A stretch of DNA of 64,000 nt from Chionoecetes opilio (GCA_016584305.1 JACEEZ010022716.1:1-64000); one strand, 5' to 3'; numbered from the stretch's first letter, positions 44,296 to 56,112 are shown. Numbers and translations are program-made. Notes: generated by a model not told the origin, from the sequence alone.

Positions 44296-45070
44296 CTATT
44301 TAAGCATATTATTACATTCTTTCAGCCAGGTAGGGCCTTTAAACCATAATCCTGTGTTTAATTTGAGGGTAATATTTCCTCGCGACACGTTATTGGTTGG
44401 ATATTCATTAGTGGCAATATATTTATTATTAACTGGAATATTACCTTCCTCTAATGACTCACTAATTGGTGTGGGCAAGAAAGTAGTTCCAATTCTGGTA
44501 ATTAATAGGGGTTGTGCATGACTAGGAATACTCTCGTGTTGGGCTTGGTGAGTAGTATGAGGGATGGCTCCCATTAATACATTACCACCACCACTGGTGA
44601 ACATACAGGCGTTAAGTCTTTTGATGACCTTCCTTAGGTAACGCCCAAAATAATAATCAGCGCCTCTTATTAGTTGGAATGGATCATCAACGTCCTTGAA
44701 GGTATTACTAACTAGTCTGACACCATTCTTCCTCAGCATTTTTAGCTGTGTCTTTAGTCCATTAACAGTTAAACTAATACCCAAAATTATTAATTACAGC
44801 AGCTACCCTACATTTATATTTTCCTAATTGGACTAGGAGTTGAACTATGTCAAAGTTTTGAGTCTCTTTATGGGCAAGAAAACCAGAAATGGCTAAGTTC
44901 ACGTAAGTAATTATGGGTAGTTGTAATAATTCAACTATCTCCCTACTTATGAAGGATCTTTGTGCACCACTGTCAAACATTGTCTTTACAATGACTGAAT
45001 TACCAATGTGACTCACCTTCAATTCTGCAGTAGGAAGAGCTCCTGAACTACTCTTATTAGTGACTGCCAT
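44296..45070 (-). pseudogene. BEL/Pao aspartic protease region
   Basis: 45070-44774: ELKVSHIGNSVIVKTMFDSG, then AQRSFISREIVELLQLP. The DSGAQRSFI active-site motif is typical of BEL/Pao retropepsins (usually DSGSQRSFI). A frame shift near 44780 leads to 44784-44296 with DDPFQLIRGADYYF, the IGADYYW-like motif following the protease. Needed for polyprotein cleavage; here detached from RT. Confidence 0.65.
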
Positions 45071-45119
45071 TTTAACTACTGTAGGGTCTGAGTTAATATC
45101 ACTGTTAGGACAAAGAGCG

Positions 45120-45953
45120 ATGTTATGAATAGATTATTTACATTTCCTATAAGTTCTTAACTTTATAGGGCATGCATTTAAAGCATGTTTACCTCTGAGA
45201 CAGGTTAGGCAATTGCCAAGGCTCATTTACCTTTCAACTCTCCTGGAACAATCTGGAGAGATATTACATGTGGATGGTTATGTTCCCCTCACATAATACA
45301 CAATTTATTCTTACTTCTCTAGAAATAGCCCTGGATTTAGGGATTGTACCTTTTATTTGAGTAGGCCTTGGTTTACTGGTAGGATGAGTAGTTTGAATCT
45401 TGACTACAGGCTGTTTAACTTGCGTAACTTTAACAGGCGCGGAATAACTGCCCACTAACGAGGGATCTTAAAACTCTAAGGGTGGCTGATATAGCTGATT
45501 ACCCTTAGGTGTAACAATCTCGACCTCCCTGGGGGGGGGGGGTCCTGCTCAATACCTTGCAATTGTTTGCACTGTTGCAATAATCCCTCTTCTATTTGTT
45601 TGACTGTGAAGTAATTACAATTGTACCTCTGATTTAGACGGGCACGCATCCTGGTTGGTAAGGTAATTTCCTCCTTATTATAGTACACCATCCAGTCTGA
45701 CTCAATCAAGGGTTTATGAGCTTCAATTGCTCTTAGGGTGCAGCTCAAAGTTACTCTGAACTCTTCCAATTCCTTTAAAACTATGCTGAGGACTTGGTAG
45801 ATCCATAAACCAGCAAAATAGATTATTTCTTAAATAACATGTCTTATCCTCAAAATACTCCTTGATAATCTTGAGCGCCAAAATTATAATTGGCATTTCA
45901 ACTGTTAATTGCCTTACCAACAAATATGCGGGACCTCTCAACTGACCCAACAA
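45120..45953 (-). pseudogene. BEL/Pao Gag, C-terminal part with zinc knuckle
   Basis: 45953-45723: LGQLRGPAYLLVRQLTVEMP, ALKIIKEYFEDKTCYL (DUF1759-type Gag). 45769-45476: MEEFRVTLSCTLRAIEAHKP. 45455-45264: basic linker. Near 45230-45130 a CCHC knuckle, CLTCLRGKHALNACP, is followed by a stop. Several frameshifts. Interrupted at 45960 by nested insertions. Confidence 0.6.
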
Positions 45954-47377
45954 ATAAGTTATTATTTATTTTTTTTTTTTACATCACAAAGAACTGGCCA
46001 AGGGCACAACAAAAAGAGGTAACACAAAGCCCGCTTAGCTGCCAGTCCCTATAAAGAAGACAGTAAGAAAATAAAAATAGGGGGATGGACGAATTTAGTT
46101 CGGGAGGTGTCTTGTCACTCTTCTCTAGAAAATATTTAAGTCGTTGGAAGGTGGAAAAATAGAAACAGGAAGAAAGTTCCAGAGTTTTCAGTGAAAGGGA
46201 TGAAAGAGAAATATACTGATTAACTCTTGCATTAGGAAGATGGACAGAATAGGGATGAGAATAAGTAGAAAGTCTTGTGCAGCGAGGCCGCGGGAGGGGG
46301 CAGGCATGCAATTAGCAGATTCAGAAGAGCAGTGAGCATGAAAATAACGGTTTAAAATAGCAAGAGAAGCAACATTGCGGCGATGATTTAAAGATTGAAG
46401 ACAGTCAGTCGGAGGAGGGGAAATGATGAGACGAAAAGCTTTTGACTCAACCCTGTTTAGGAGAGCTGTATGAGTGGATCCCCCACAAACATGAGAGGCA
46501 TATAGTCAGGGCCACTATGTAATTTCGCTGGATTTTTGTGGGGAGTTGCTAATTTTTGCATTTTCATGAAGGGAAAGGTCTACATAAACTGAAAACCAAT
46601 GTTTCCAATTTTTTTAAATCCGTTATGACGGCTATTTTGGAATTTCAAAATGGCCGCCAATATTCAATGTGAATGTTCACTATTTTGACATTATAACTAC
46701 ATATATACCAATTTAAGGTGTATTTTCTTAGGTTTTAAGGGGTGCCGAATCCAAATAGATTACTTATGAAGAGCCCAAATCACCACAACACTTTATTACA
46801 CTGTAAAAAGTGTGTGTAAAATTTTACACAACACCTTATAAATTAAGTACATTCCGTACACACTGACTCCCAAAGAGTCATGTTTGTTTCTTTTCTTCAT
46901 TAAGATTCATAAAATTGTGAATAAAAGTGTATTTTTCCTTAATCATTTTGACAAAACAGACAGTTGTGTAAAATTTTACCCAACATTTAAATCATGAGAA
47001 TTAAGTATGAATGGTTAAAATAATGTGAGCAGACTTCTGCAACACATGACATGACATACACACTTGCATTTATTTACAAATATCTACATAATGTGCACTC
47101 TTTTCTTGCTAAGAATTTCAGGACTTTTAAATGTCATGAAATTTACAAATGTTTAAACCTAACATTGCAACTGTTATTTTGCAGATTGGTATGTGATTGA
47201 GATAAACCATACTGTGACCACGACTGACAGCAATATATACTGTTTTTGTTCGTCCTATTATAGGTACAATGAGCCATCATTAATAAGATATTAATAAGAT
47301 ACCTTGGACATCGATCAGAAAGAATTGAAGAAACCAATTGGAAACAGTGTATTATCTGCTAAAAAGATACTACTCGC

Positions 47378-47812
47378 ATGGGCCTCATAGTGTCTAATCC
47401 AAGGGCTACATCGTTTTATCGTTTGTTGACGGCAATAAAAGAACGGGCAAAGTCACAAGATGTTGACTGTCTTCAAATCCAAAGACGACTCGGTGAAGCT
47501 ACTAAAGAAACGTTACAGGCAGCACACACGATTTGGCATCAAAAATGCTACGCAAAGTTTATTAACAAAGATCATATTTCACGTGGCATAAAACGCCAGC
47601 AAGAAGGATATGTGTCAGGTAATCGACTCGGTAGGGAAAGTAAGAGCTACAAAGGAGAGAAAGGATTCAACAAACAGTGGCAATCTACTTTTACTCGATC
47701 AGCTACGAAACCCTTCAACAAGGATCAGTGTTTTTTCTGCCAGAACCAGAAGTATGATGAACAAGAACCACTGTACACTGTGCGAGTGGATGCACCTGGC
47801 GAGGGCTCTTAG
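47378..47812 (+). pseudogene. Cys-rich transposon-protein N-terminal fragment, left arm
   Basis: Reads MGLIVSNPRATSFYRLLTAI, then HTIWHQKCYAKFINKDHISR, then DQCFFCQNQK. Upstream, past a stop codon, is ETNWKQCIIC. Two CxxC pairs (CIIC, CFFC) flanking a YHxxCYxxY-like motif resemble N-terminal regions of mobile-element proteins repeated in cnidarian and crustacean genomes. Family name unknown to me. The frame ends at the palindrome centre (stop 47810-47812). Confidence 0.45.
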
Positions 47813-48025
47813 GAAGGCGGTTCTTGTTCATCATACTTCTGGTTCTGGCAGAAAAAAACCACTGATCCTTGTTGAAGGGTTTCGTAGCTGATCGAGTAAA
47901 AGTAGATTGCTACTGTTGTTGAATGCTTTCTCTCCTTTGTAGCTCTTACTTTTCCTACCGAGTCGATTACTGGGCACATATCCTTCTTGCTGGCGTTTAT
48001 GCCACGTGAATATGATCTTTATTAG

Positions 48026-48304
48026 TTAACTTTGCGTAGCATTTTCGATGCCAAGTCGTGTGTGCTGCTGTAACGTTTTCCCTTTAGTAGCTTCAACGAG
48101 TCGTCTTTGGATTTGAAGATAGTCAAAATCTTGTGACTTTGCCCGTTCTTTTATTGCTGTCAACAAACGATTAAAACGATGTAGCCTTGGATTAGACACT
48201 ATGAGGCCCATGCGAGTAGTATCTTTTTGGGAGATAATACACTGTTTCCAATTGCTTTCTTCAATTCTTTCTGATCGATGTCCAAGGTCTTGTATCTCAT
48301 TCAT
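48026..48304 (-). pseudogene. Same coding fragment, right arm
   Basis: Inverted copy of the left-arm frame: ESNWKQCIISQKDTTRMGLI, NRLLTAIKERAKSQDFDYLQ, then a frameshift. Here the upstream stop is absent but the second Cys of CIIC is Ser. Confidence 0.45.
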
Positions 48305-48406
48305 GATGGCTCACTGTATACCAATCTGCAAAATAGCAGTTGCAATGTTAGGTTAAACATTTGTAAATTTCATGACATTTAAAAGTCCTGAGATTCTTAG
48401 TAAAAA

Positions 48407-48803
48407 GCCCTGTCACACTATTGCGTATGAGAGAAACGTATGAGTTACGTAAGAAAATTCATAAAATATTTTTCATACACACAAAACGTCCTTGAAAATG
48501 CAGAATGTGCGTATGTATACCTACCAGATTAAACCTGTGAGTAGCGTATGAATAGCTATCGCCAGCGTATGGCCAGCGTACTCGACCTTTGAGTAACGTA
48601 CCTCTGTCGTACCTCTAGCGTATTCAGCGTATGCCTAACGTATGCTTAGCGTATAAACCACACGTCGGAATACGCACCAAATCTTTAAGCATGCTTAAAA
48701 ATAATGTTCTGCCTCGCCGTATGCCTGCGTATGTACCAGCGTATGAGTGATATTTTTCATACGCTGGCATACGCTAGTACGATATGCTATAGTGTGACAG
48801 GGC
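48407..48803. mobile_element. 397-bp terminal-inverted-repeat element (MITE)
   Basis: Begins GCCCTGTCACACTATTGCGTATG and ends, inverted, GCCCTGTCACACTATAGCATATCG. Absent from the other arm of the palindrome, which gives the empty-site comparison. The interior is crowded with GCGTATG/CATACGC motifs (about a dozen). No ORF. Confidence 0.7.
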
Positions 48804-49619
48804 CATAAGAAAAGAGTGCACATTATGTAGATATTTGTAAATAAATGCGAGTGTGTATGTCATGTCATATGTTGTAGAAGTCTGCTCACATTATTTTAAC
48901 CATTCATACTTAATTCTCATGATTTAAATGTTGGGTAAAATTTTACACGACTGTCTATTTGTCAAAGTGATTAAGGAAAAATACACTTTTATTCACAATT
49001 TTATGAATCTTAATGAAGAAAAGAAACAAACATGACTCTTTGGGAGTCAGTGTGTACGGAATGTACTTAATTTCTAAGGTGCTGTGTAAAATTTGACACA
49101 CACTTTTTACAGTTGTAATAAAGTGTTGTGGTGATTTGGGCTCTTCATAAGTAATTTTATTTGGATTCGGCACCCCTTAAAACCTAAGAAAATATACCTT
49201 AAATTGGTATTATGTAGTTATAATGTCAAAATAGTGAACATTCACAATGAATATTGGCGGCCATTTTGAAATTCCAAAATAGCCGTCATAACGGATTTAA
49301 AAAAAATGGAAACATTGGTTTTCAGTTTATGTAGACCTTTCCCTTCATGAAAATGCAAAAATTAGCAACTCCCCACAAAAATCCAGCGAAACTACTTTAA
49401 AGTACATGGTGGCCCTGATTTAATATCCATACATGGACGGATAAGGCCTCTGTTGAGAGCAATCAACTGGGAGGGAGAAGAAAAAAGGACGCAAACGCCA
49501 CAGGACACCTAAACTTCTTAGAAGCAGTTTTAGCAAGAGATGAGATGTGAGTTTTCCAGTTCAGATTTTTAGTTAAGGATAGTCCAAGAATGTTCATTGT
49601 AGCAGAAGGATAATTTTAA

Positions 49620-50090
49620 CTTCTCCTTCTGTAGCAGAAGTAGAAGTTAATTTATGTACCTTCGTTAAATCAGCTCTATCGTCCATACATTTAAATTTAT
49701 CCCAGAAGGAGAACCAATTATCTCCTATGAACTGGGATAATAACAAGTCTGGTAATTAAATTTGGGGTAAAGAGGCTTTAGCTGTTGTTGGAATATGAGC
49801 ACACTCCAGTAATCCCTCATATTAAATTATTTTATCGAGATATCTTTCACACTCTTGTTCATAACTTGTTCATGCATTGGTGCATTAATGTTTTAGCCCT
49901 AGCTTCACTTAATTAAACTTCATATAGGAAGTAAGCCTCTTCATATTTATCCCTTTGATTATTTAACAATGGCAGACCAGTCTTTAAACTAATACAATCA
50001 ATAGGATTAGTTTGCGTCCTCACACTTATTACATATCCGTGTGAGCATTCCTAATTTAGCCAATAATGATCTTTTAGATAATTCCGCCAT
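49620..50090 (-). pseudogene. BEL/Pao Gag N-terminal part
   Basis: Minus-strand ATG at 50090: MAELSKRSLLAKLGMLTRIC, then a frameshift, then YEEAYFLYEV. Several stops follow toward 49620. Order and strand fit the N-terminus of the BEL gag whose rest lies at 45953. Confidence 0.45.
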
Positions 50091-50261
50091 GATTTAGTTG
50101 ATAACTAAATCAAATCAAATATTAAATGCAGGATTACGTAACTTGAAATAATTGTGAGTTAATAATTAATATATATTAAGAGGTGGAAGGGCAGTTGATT
50201 TGGTCTGTCAAGACGCATAACCAGGCCTATGACCAACCACCACTTAAATTATACAACAAAC

Positions 50262-50462
50262 TATAGTCTATTCACTTAAGCTGGATTTTTGGAGCTGCTC
50301 GATGCCTACCGAGTATGTAAGGACGTCGCTGATTGGCTGAGGCTACCAAATACCACACCATCACACCCAGCCCGCGGCATCAGCCAATCAGCGACCGTCC
50401 TTACATACTCGGGTAGGCATCGAGCAGCTCCCAAGAATCCAGCTTAAGTGAATAGACTTATA
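50262..50462. mobile_element. Foldback MITE with 80-bp inverted repeats
   Basis: TAGTCTATTCACTTAAGCTG ... GATGCCTACCGAGTATGTAA and GCTGATTGGCTGA are mirrored almost perfectly around a ~40-bp loop. Flanks read TA on both sides, consistent with Tc1/mariner-type TA targets. Candidate CCAAT boxes in each arm. No ORF. Confidence 0.75.
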
Positions 50463-52009
50463 GTGCTAGGTAACATCTGATGTTATCTACTACCTGGCGT
50501 ATGGTAGTCACACGGCTGTTGAGTCGTTCCTGATGCCCCGAAACACCTCGCCTTCGCTCTCATAACCACCAATTGTGTACAAGCTAATGACTATGTCCTA
50601 CAACGACCACTCCGAATCACATGAACATCAATATTCCTCACTCAGGGCACCAAGGTGGAGTTTATGTCACAAACATTTATTTAATTCAGAGTTCTTACCT
50701 TAAAAAATACATTGTCTATCTCATCCCGACAAAATACCCAGCAGTACGACTAAGATACTTATAGGGGTATAGTAGAGTTGAATTGGGTTGAATCAATAGT
50801 AGGGTTGAATTGGGTTGAATCAATACTGCAATGTTTTGGTATTCGGGCTGGTCGCGCGTGATCAGGGCCGGTGGTGAAGGGCGGAAGCGTGTGTTTTGTT
50901 ATTGAGGCGTCAGGCAGGTATCACACCAAATCGACGCGGCGAGATATTCGCTATGTCGATAAGACATGTCCTATGGTTTAACACTTATGTCTACAAAAGT
51001 GTATATGCAACTTCTCGATATAATCAGAGAAGATTAGAGAGATGTTGCCTCTCACGGGAATATGAAACGTACTTATAATCTATAAAAATGCACATATATA
51101 TTTAGAAGAGATGTTTACACGGGAGGGACTGGAAGTGTATTGAATCTCCGTGAGCGGGCGGCGACGATCGTCCCCCACACATCCTGTATACCTACGTGTC
51201 CACATCGTGGGCTAAATGCAAGAATGCTCGTCAATCCCGGCAGATGGATATTCCCGACCGTCGTATCTTGACGGGTGGGATAGTCAAGAATAGTTTTCAA
51301 CTGCCCGGCCAGTGGAGATTTGTGCAGGCGTACCAACACAAGCGAGTCCAAGACGGCATCAGTATTTTTACTGTTATCTAACATCAAATCTATCTTTTAC
51401 ACATATCTAATTCTTTTATTAGTCTAATTTATCATTTCTGCCATTAAAATAAAGCTTAGTTAGTGTTCGCCATTTGTCTGAGGCGTTGATGTGGCCCGAG
51501 TGATGCGTGTGAGAAATATTTGAACGGCCCGCCAGTACTGCTCCACACAAATGGTGACCTCCATCTCCACCGCCGCACGGCTTACTCATCAGTTAACACA
51601 ACCATCCATATAAGGCCTCCTGGACCAAAATTTCCCTTAATTATGACACGTGGGGCATTCAAAATGTATGTATGTTACTCTCGGGTATGTTGAAAACTCA
51701 CCTGTAATGGTCTGGGAAGAATATGATGGAAAAAGGGCAGAGCGGGATGCATGTTGAACGCAACCAGTGGAGTCAAATCTGGGACGCGTTGCGTAGTCCA
51801 CTGGTGATTATTGCTTGTCGCTGCGCGGTGCAACGGGTCGAGAAAAATTCTTGCATATGGCCCCTAATGGCACGAATTTTAGGGACGACGGGTAATGACA
51901 GGTCGTTCAAAATCAAAGTGATAATGATTAATACTATTGGGATGGTATATTTTTTCGTATCCCAATACTTATCATTTACTTAAAATACCTTTAAATTAAT
52001 ACCCTTTAC
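50463..52009. other. No recognisable gene
   Basis: Mixed DNA with short ORFs (up to 90 codons) without family resemblance. A 28-bp direct duplication (GTTGAATTGGGTTGAATCAAT) lies at about 50770-50823. Might contain the missing BEL 5' LTR, but nothing matches 42707-43073. Confidence 0.4.
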
Positions 52010-52011
52010 CA

Positions 52012-52092
52012 TTATATATATATATATATATATATATATTTTATATTATATATATATATATATTATATATATATATATATATATAATATAAA
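52012..52092. repeat. (TA)n microsatellite
   Basis: TA run with TTTTATA and TATTATA breaks. Confidence 0.9.
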
Positions 52093-52099
52093 AACACTC

Positions 52100-52190
52100 T
52101 CCCCTACGATGAGCGAACAATTACTCCCTCACAAGGGAGGGGAGGCCCAAACCCCCACTCTACCAATTGAGAGGGTGGTTGGTGAATAAT
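52100..52190 (-). mobile_element. Possible tRNA-like SINE fragment
   Basis: The minus strand reads CTCTCAATTGGTAGAGTGGGG, a fair tRNA A-box. The expected B-box is not clear (TTGTTCGCTC). The TA microsatellite follows as its 3' end. Confidence 0.35.
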
Positions 52191-52204
52191 TTCCACATTT
52201 TGAG

Positions 52205-53010
52205 TCGCAGCAGGTTTTAAAGATGGCTCTCAAGGCGCTGCACGAGGAGGCCTTGGAACTTGCGGTCTCTTGGCCCAAGACCAAAGTCCATGTTTTTGGA
52301 GGCTTAGTAGATGAAACAGTACAGTCTTTTCATGCTTGTGGCGAGCTCATTGAGATCTTTGAAAAATTTACATCCCTTTGGTAGCGCAGCCCCGAATGAC
52401 AACGGGTCACATCAAGAAGTTGTACGGCGGAAGTCTTTAGTCTTAATATTGGCATAGCCCAAGTTGTTATGGACTCGCTCAACACGAGTGTTTGACGTTG
52501 TCAGTATCTGTGCAGAATAAACAAAGGTCCGGTTCGTCAAGTCGCTTGTGATCCTGTCTTACTCTATCGATGTGAATATGGAAACTAACTAAATAACGAT
52601 TTGAAAAGGTAAATCGATCTCTTTGGAAATGGTTTATTTTGGAGATTCATGGGGTATCGCTGGGATGAATACGTGCCCAAATCAGCAATTGGGTTCCGTG
52701 GGGACTGAATCGTGGCATTTTAAAACTGCATAGTCCTTTTACCCCAAATTTTCGGTTATAGGGCATGTGGCACTTTTACTTGAACCGATCGTCCCCCCCG
52801 GGGTTGTATCTGTAAGAGACAATCCGGCATGGAGGTGGCCAAGGGTGCGCCCACAAGGCTTGTGACTGGGGCAAGTTTTTTCCTGCCGAGAGCTGATTGG
52901 TTGGGAAAAGGAATCCTGCATGGGGACTCGCGCGTGGTAACCCCCGGGAGTGGCGTGGGCGAGGCGTGGGGTGAGGCGAGGCGCCTAACGTCGTATGCCC
53001 CCAATTGATG
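52205..53010 (+). pseudogene. RTE-type LINE 3' fragment
   Basis: Nucleotide match to the intact RTE copy from GCGCTGCACGAGGAGG to the CGTATGCCCCCAAT terminus, with many substitutions and indels. It covers the thumb/C-terminal region. Old copy. Confidence 0.7.
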
Positions 53011-53080
53011 ATGAATACTATTTTGTAATTATGATTATAAACAGCATTTGTAGTAGTATTGGTAGTAGTTTTTTAAAGGG

Positions 53081-53352
53081 AGGGGGTTTAGCGGAGTGGT
53101 TAGCGTCTCGACTGGCGTTCTCGGTGACCCGAGTTTCATCCCCGAAGAAACCCAAAACCTTTTTGCACCTTCGAGTGGCCTAAGAACACCCACATGCCTA
53201 TGCCCATCAACTCTACCTTCGACGGCAGTGCATCGGAAGACACAGGGGGGCGGCATGAGCCTCTAATCACAGGCGCCCACTCCCTCTAGCCCCATGTGAC
53301 GTTATGTAACATAAAAATTTCAAACAGTCATTACCAAAAAAAAAAAAAATAA
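53081..53352 (+). mobile_element. tRNA-derived SINE
   Basis: A-box TAGCGGAGTGG at 53089-53099, weak B-box GAGTTTCATCC at 53131-53141, then a ~190-bp tRNA-unrelated body and an A-rich tail. Different family from the SINE at 500-626. Confidence 0.6.
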
Positions 53353-54094
53353 TATATTTTCTACCCTAATAACCCAGTGTTACACCGATGTAACATACAG
53401 ACAGCGTCTGGTGATCCTACCTTTTTCCCTTCATGTATGAGAGAGGTCCAGTCAACTTGGTGATGGCACAGGTGAAAACTGTGAATATTTTTGCACTGCT
53501 TCGTGTCACCTCAGCAACTATTTTCGGGTAACTAATGTATTAATGTAGTTTTTGTAATTGATTGATTAGATTTTACTGAAGATATGCAGAAAATGATAAA
53601 AGCAAACATGGTATACTTTTTTTGTTATATTGAAATATAATGGCGTTTACATATATGTAACATTGGGTCTTTTCAGTATATATTCACTGTTGCTATATAT
53701 TTTTTTTTTTCGTAGGGCATACATTCCAACGTTGTTAGCAGTTTTTTGTTGTAATAAACGAAAAAAATATAATATATATGATATATAATGAGGACTCAGT
53801 GTATTTTGTATTAAACCCCCTACGTGTCCCTAATCCCCTCATAAAAATCCATAATCCTAATCCATAAAAAAAAAAAAAAATACGGAATTTTTTATTTACT
53901 TATGTTTCTTTTATATTTTATTTATACATCTATATTATCTTATTTCTTTTTATTTATTTATCTATTACCTGCTTATTTTTTTTACAGAAAATGGCAAAAG
54001 TGATGTGAGGCTTGCTTCATTGAGAGGCGTAACTGCTTCAAGGAGTTCCATATATAATGCAAATTATAAAAAATTATAAAGACTATGAATCAAA
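53353..54094. other. AT-rich DNA, no gene seen
   Basis: Very AT-rich with several homopolymer runs. Nothing supported. Confidence 0.4.
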
Positions 54095-54095
54095 C

Positions 54096-55560
54096 AATCA
54101 TTGGGGGCATACGCCGGGGGGCGCGTCGCCTCACCCACCCTACAATGCTACTCCCGGGGGTTTACCACGCGCGAGTCCCCATGCAGGCTCCCTTCCCATA
54201 CCAAGCAATTCCTGACAGGAAGTAACAAACTTGCCCCAGCCACGAGCCTTGTGGGCGCCCCTTGACCTCCTCCACGCCGGATTGTCTCTTACAGATACAA
54301 CCCGATGGGAGGGATCGGTTTCAGGGTAGCGTGCCACATGTCCATATAGCCGAAGTTGGCGCTGACGGACTATGCAGTAATAGGCCTCGATTCAGTCTCA
54401 CGTTTTAATCGCTGGTTTTAGACGTAATCATCCCAGCGATCCCCCTGATTCCCTTTGAAGACACTTATTTCCAAAGGCATCGATTCGCCTCTCAAGTCGC
54501 ATTTAGTGTCCCCTGTCTCACAACCATAGAGTAAGACAGGATCACAAGAGGGCTTGAAGATCTGGGTCTTTGTCCTCCTGCACAGTACCGACAACGCCAA
54601 ATACTCCTGCTGACAAGTCCATAACACCGTGGGCTATGCCAATCCGTCGTAAGTAAGATTCCTTAACGTGACCCGCCGTCATTATGGACTGCGCTACCAA
54701 GGTATGCAAAACTTTCCAAGATCTCAATGTCCTCGCCGCACGCATGAACAGACTGTACTGTTTTTATCTAGTAAGCCTCCAAACACCTGGACCTTGGTCT
54801 TGAGCCAGCTGAGACCGCAAGTCCCAAAGGCTTTGCCTCCTCGTGCAGCGCTCGAGAGCATTACCAGGACCTCCAGCGACTCAGCAAAGATTACTGCATC
54901 ATCGGCAAAAACAAGATCAGTGATCTTGCTATTGCCGAGGGATGCTCCACAATCACTTTGATCTATACTTTTCCCAATACCCAGTCCATACAAGTGTTGA
55001 AAAGGAAGCATCCCTTTCCTCACTCTTGTATTCACAGGAAAGAAGTGGATACACCTCCCCACACTTCACAGCACTCTCAGTCCCAGAGTACAGGGCCAGT
55101 CATCAAACCAATACTCCTTGCAGGAAACCCGTTTAAGTCGCAGAAGATCCCAGATGACTCACGATGCACTGAATCAAACGCCTTCTTGAGATCACATAGG
55201 CTGCAAGCATCCCCTGTCGAAACTCACGTTTGGGGTTCCCCCAGGACACAAAGTACATGGATACGGTTTCCCTTGTTGACTTACCAGGCGTGAACCCAGA
55301 CTGCTGAGGTCTCTGATGCCTCAGCAGATGACAGCGGAAACCGTGTCAGCAATAGATGCAAGCACCTTGCCTGGCACGCTGAGCAGTGCAATACCGTGGT
55401 TATTGTTGCAGTCCCGACGGTCCCCTTTCCCTTTCCAGATAGGGACGACCAGCCCCCTTTTTCAGTCAGGAGGAATGGTACTGATTTCCACACGGCAGTC
55501 AGGACAGCATGCAACCCGCGGATCATGGCCTCACCCCCAGCTTTGAGGAGCTCTTCACTG
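54096..55560 (-). pseudogene. RTE-type LINE fragment
   Basis: Minus-strand copy spanning RT from the MIRGLHAVLTAVW block (55526) through NTRVRKGMLPFQHLYGL, KITDLVFADDAVIFAESLEV (FADD intact, near 54930-54860) to HVARYPETDPSHRVVSVRDN (54320) and the CGTATGCCCCCAATGATTG terminus. Frameshifts throughout. Truncated 5' at about 55560. Confidence 0.7.
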
Positions 55561-55566
55561 ATTGGT

Positions 55567-55758
55567 CCAAGCTCGCTTCGCTCGCTTGGACACCTATTTC
55601 AGCCGAAATCAGGTGTCATATAGGCTTGTAAAATGTTTCCTCTTCTTTTTCTTTTGTGATCACTTTTGTGGGAGCACAGGATACAGGCGTAAAGGAAGAA
55701 ATTTGGCACAAAAGGTTAATTTCGTCTCTTAATCATTGTGCAAGCGAGCGAAGCAAGT
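55567..55758. mobile_element. Short inverted-repeat element
   Basis: About 190 bp bounded by CTCGCTTCGCTCGCTTGGAC and, inverted, TTGCTTCGCTCGCTTGCAC. No ORF. It truncates the RTE fragment. Confidence 0.45.
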
Positions 55759-56112
55759 TTTTGGCATTTATGCTAAAATTCGTATATATTGTGCATGGCG
55801 ACATTAGTCAGAGGCAAAGTAGTGCATTAGTGTACTGGAAAAAAATGTTTTCGACTCGTAGCCCTCACAATAATAGTGTCCCCTGAGCCGGGATATTCAG
55901 ACACTGCTGCTTGTGTTAGGCCTCATATAACCACTATAACTCGTGTTTTCTAATGCCGTTATAGGTGTTATTTAGGGTTGATGGTGTTATATACGTGGTA
56001 GGGTGTGTGTGAGGTGTTAAATATGCCCCTTTCAGCCGTGGGTACAGAGAGGAGTTGTCCAAAACGAGCGAAGGAGCTTGGAACTTGATTCGCATTAACA
56101 ATTATGAAATAC
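55759..56112. other. No recognisable gene
   Basis: Short DNA segment between the inverted-repeat element and the microsatellite. Nothing supported. Confidence 0.4.

Larger units (their letters stand above)
46507..49417. mobile_element. 2.9-kb palindromic element
   Basis: Ends CAGGGCCACTATGTA and, inverted, CAGGGCCACCATGTA. The arms are near-perfect inverted copies of about 1.3 kb, meeting at a ~50-bp centre near 47788-47815. The right arm is longer because of the insertion at 48407-48803. CAGGG ends recall hAT-type elements, but I see no convincing 8-bp target duplication. Each arm carries part of a coding frame, so it looks like an inverted duplication of one end of a larger element. Confidence 0.7.
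45960..49615 (-). mobile_element. LINE inserted in BEL gag (5'-truncated), itself interrupted
   Basis: Minus-strand poly-A tail at about 45962-45978. The C-terminal coding piece 46311-45979 starts with ACPLPRPRCTRLSTYSHPYS and VHLPNARVNQYIS, which I recall from LINE RT C-termini common in crabs and shrimps. The matching 5' remainder is at 49418-49615 (minus strand of CATACATGGACGGATAAGGC). The 2.9-kb palindromic element sits between. Confidence 0.6.
42707..50160 (-). mobile_element. BEL/Pao LTR retrotransposon, defective and interrupted
   Basis: Minus-strand order: gag start at 50090, gag remainder 45953-45120, protease about 45070-44780, linker 44247-44041, integrase 43989-43028, polypurine tract 43074-43087, 3' LTR 43073-42707. 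Reverse transcriptase and RNase H are absent between 44296 and 44247, so there was an internal deletion. The gag is split by nested insertions at 45960-49615. The 5' LTR was not found beyond 50160. Non-functional. Confidence 0.7.

Noticed and set aside
51115..51387. 90-codon minus-strand frame
   Set aside because: No family resemblance, no flanking signals, and overlapping frames of similar length on the other strand.
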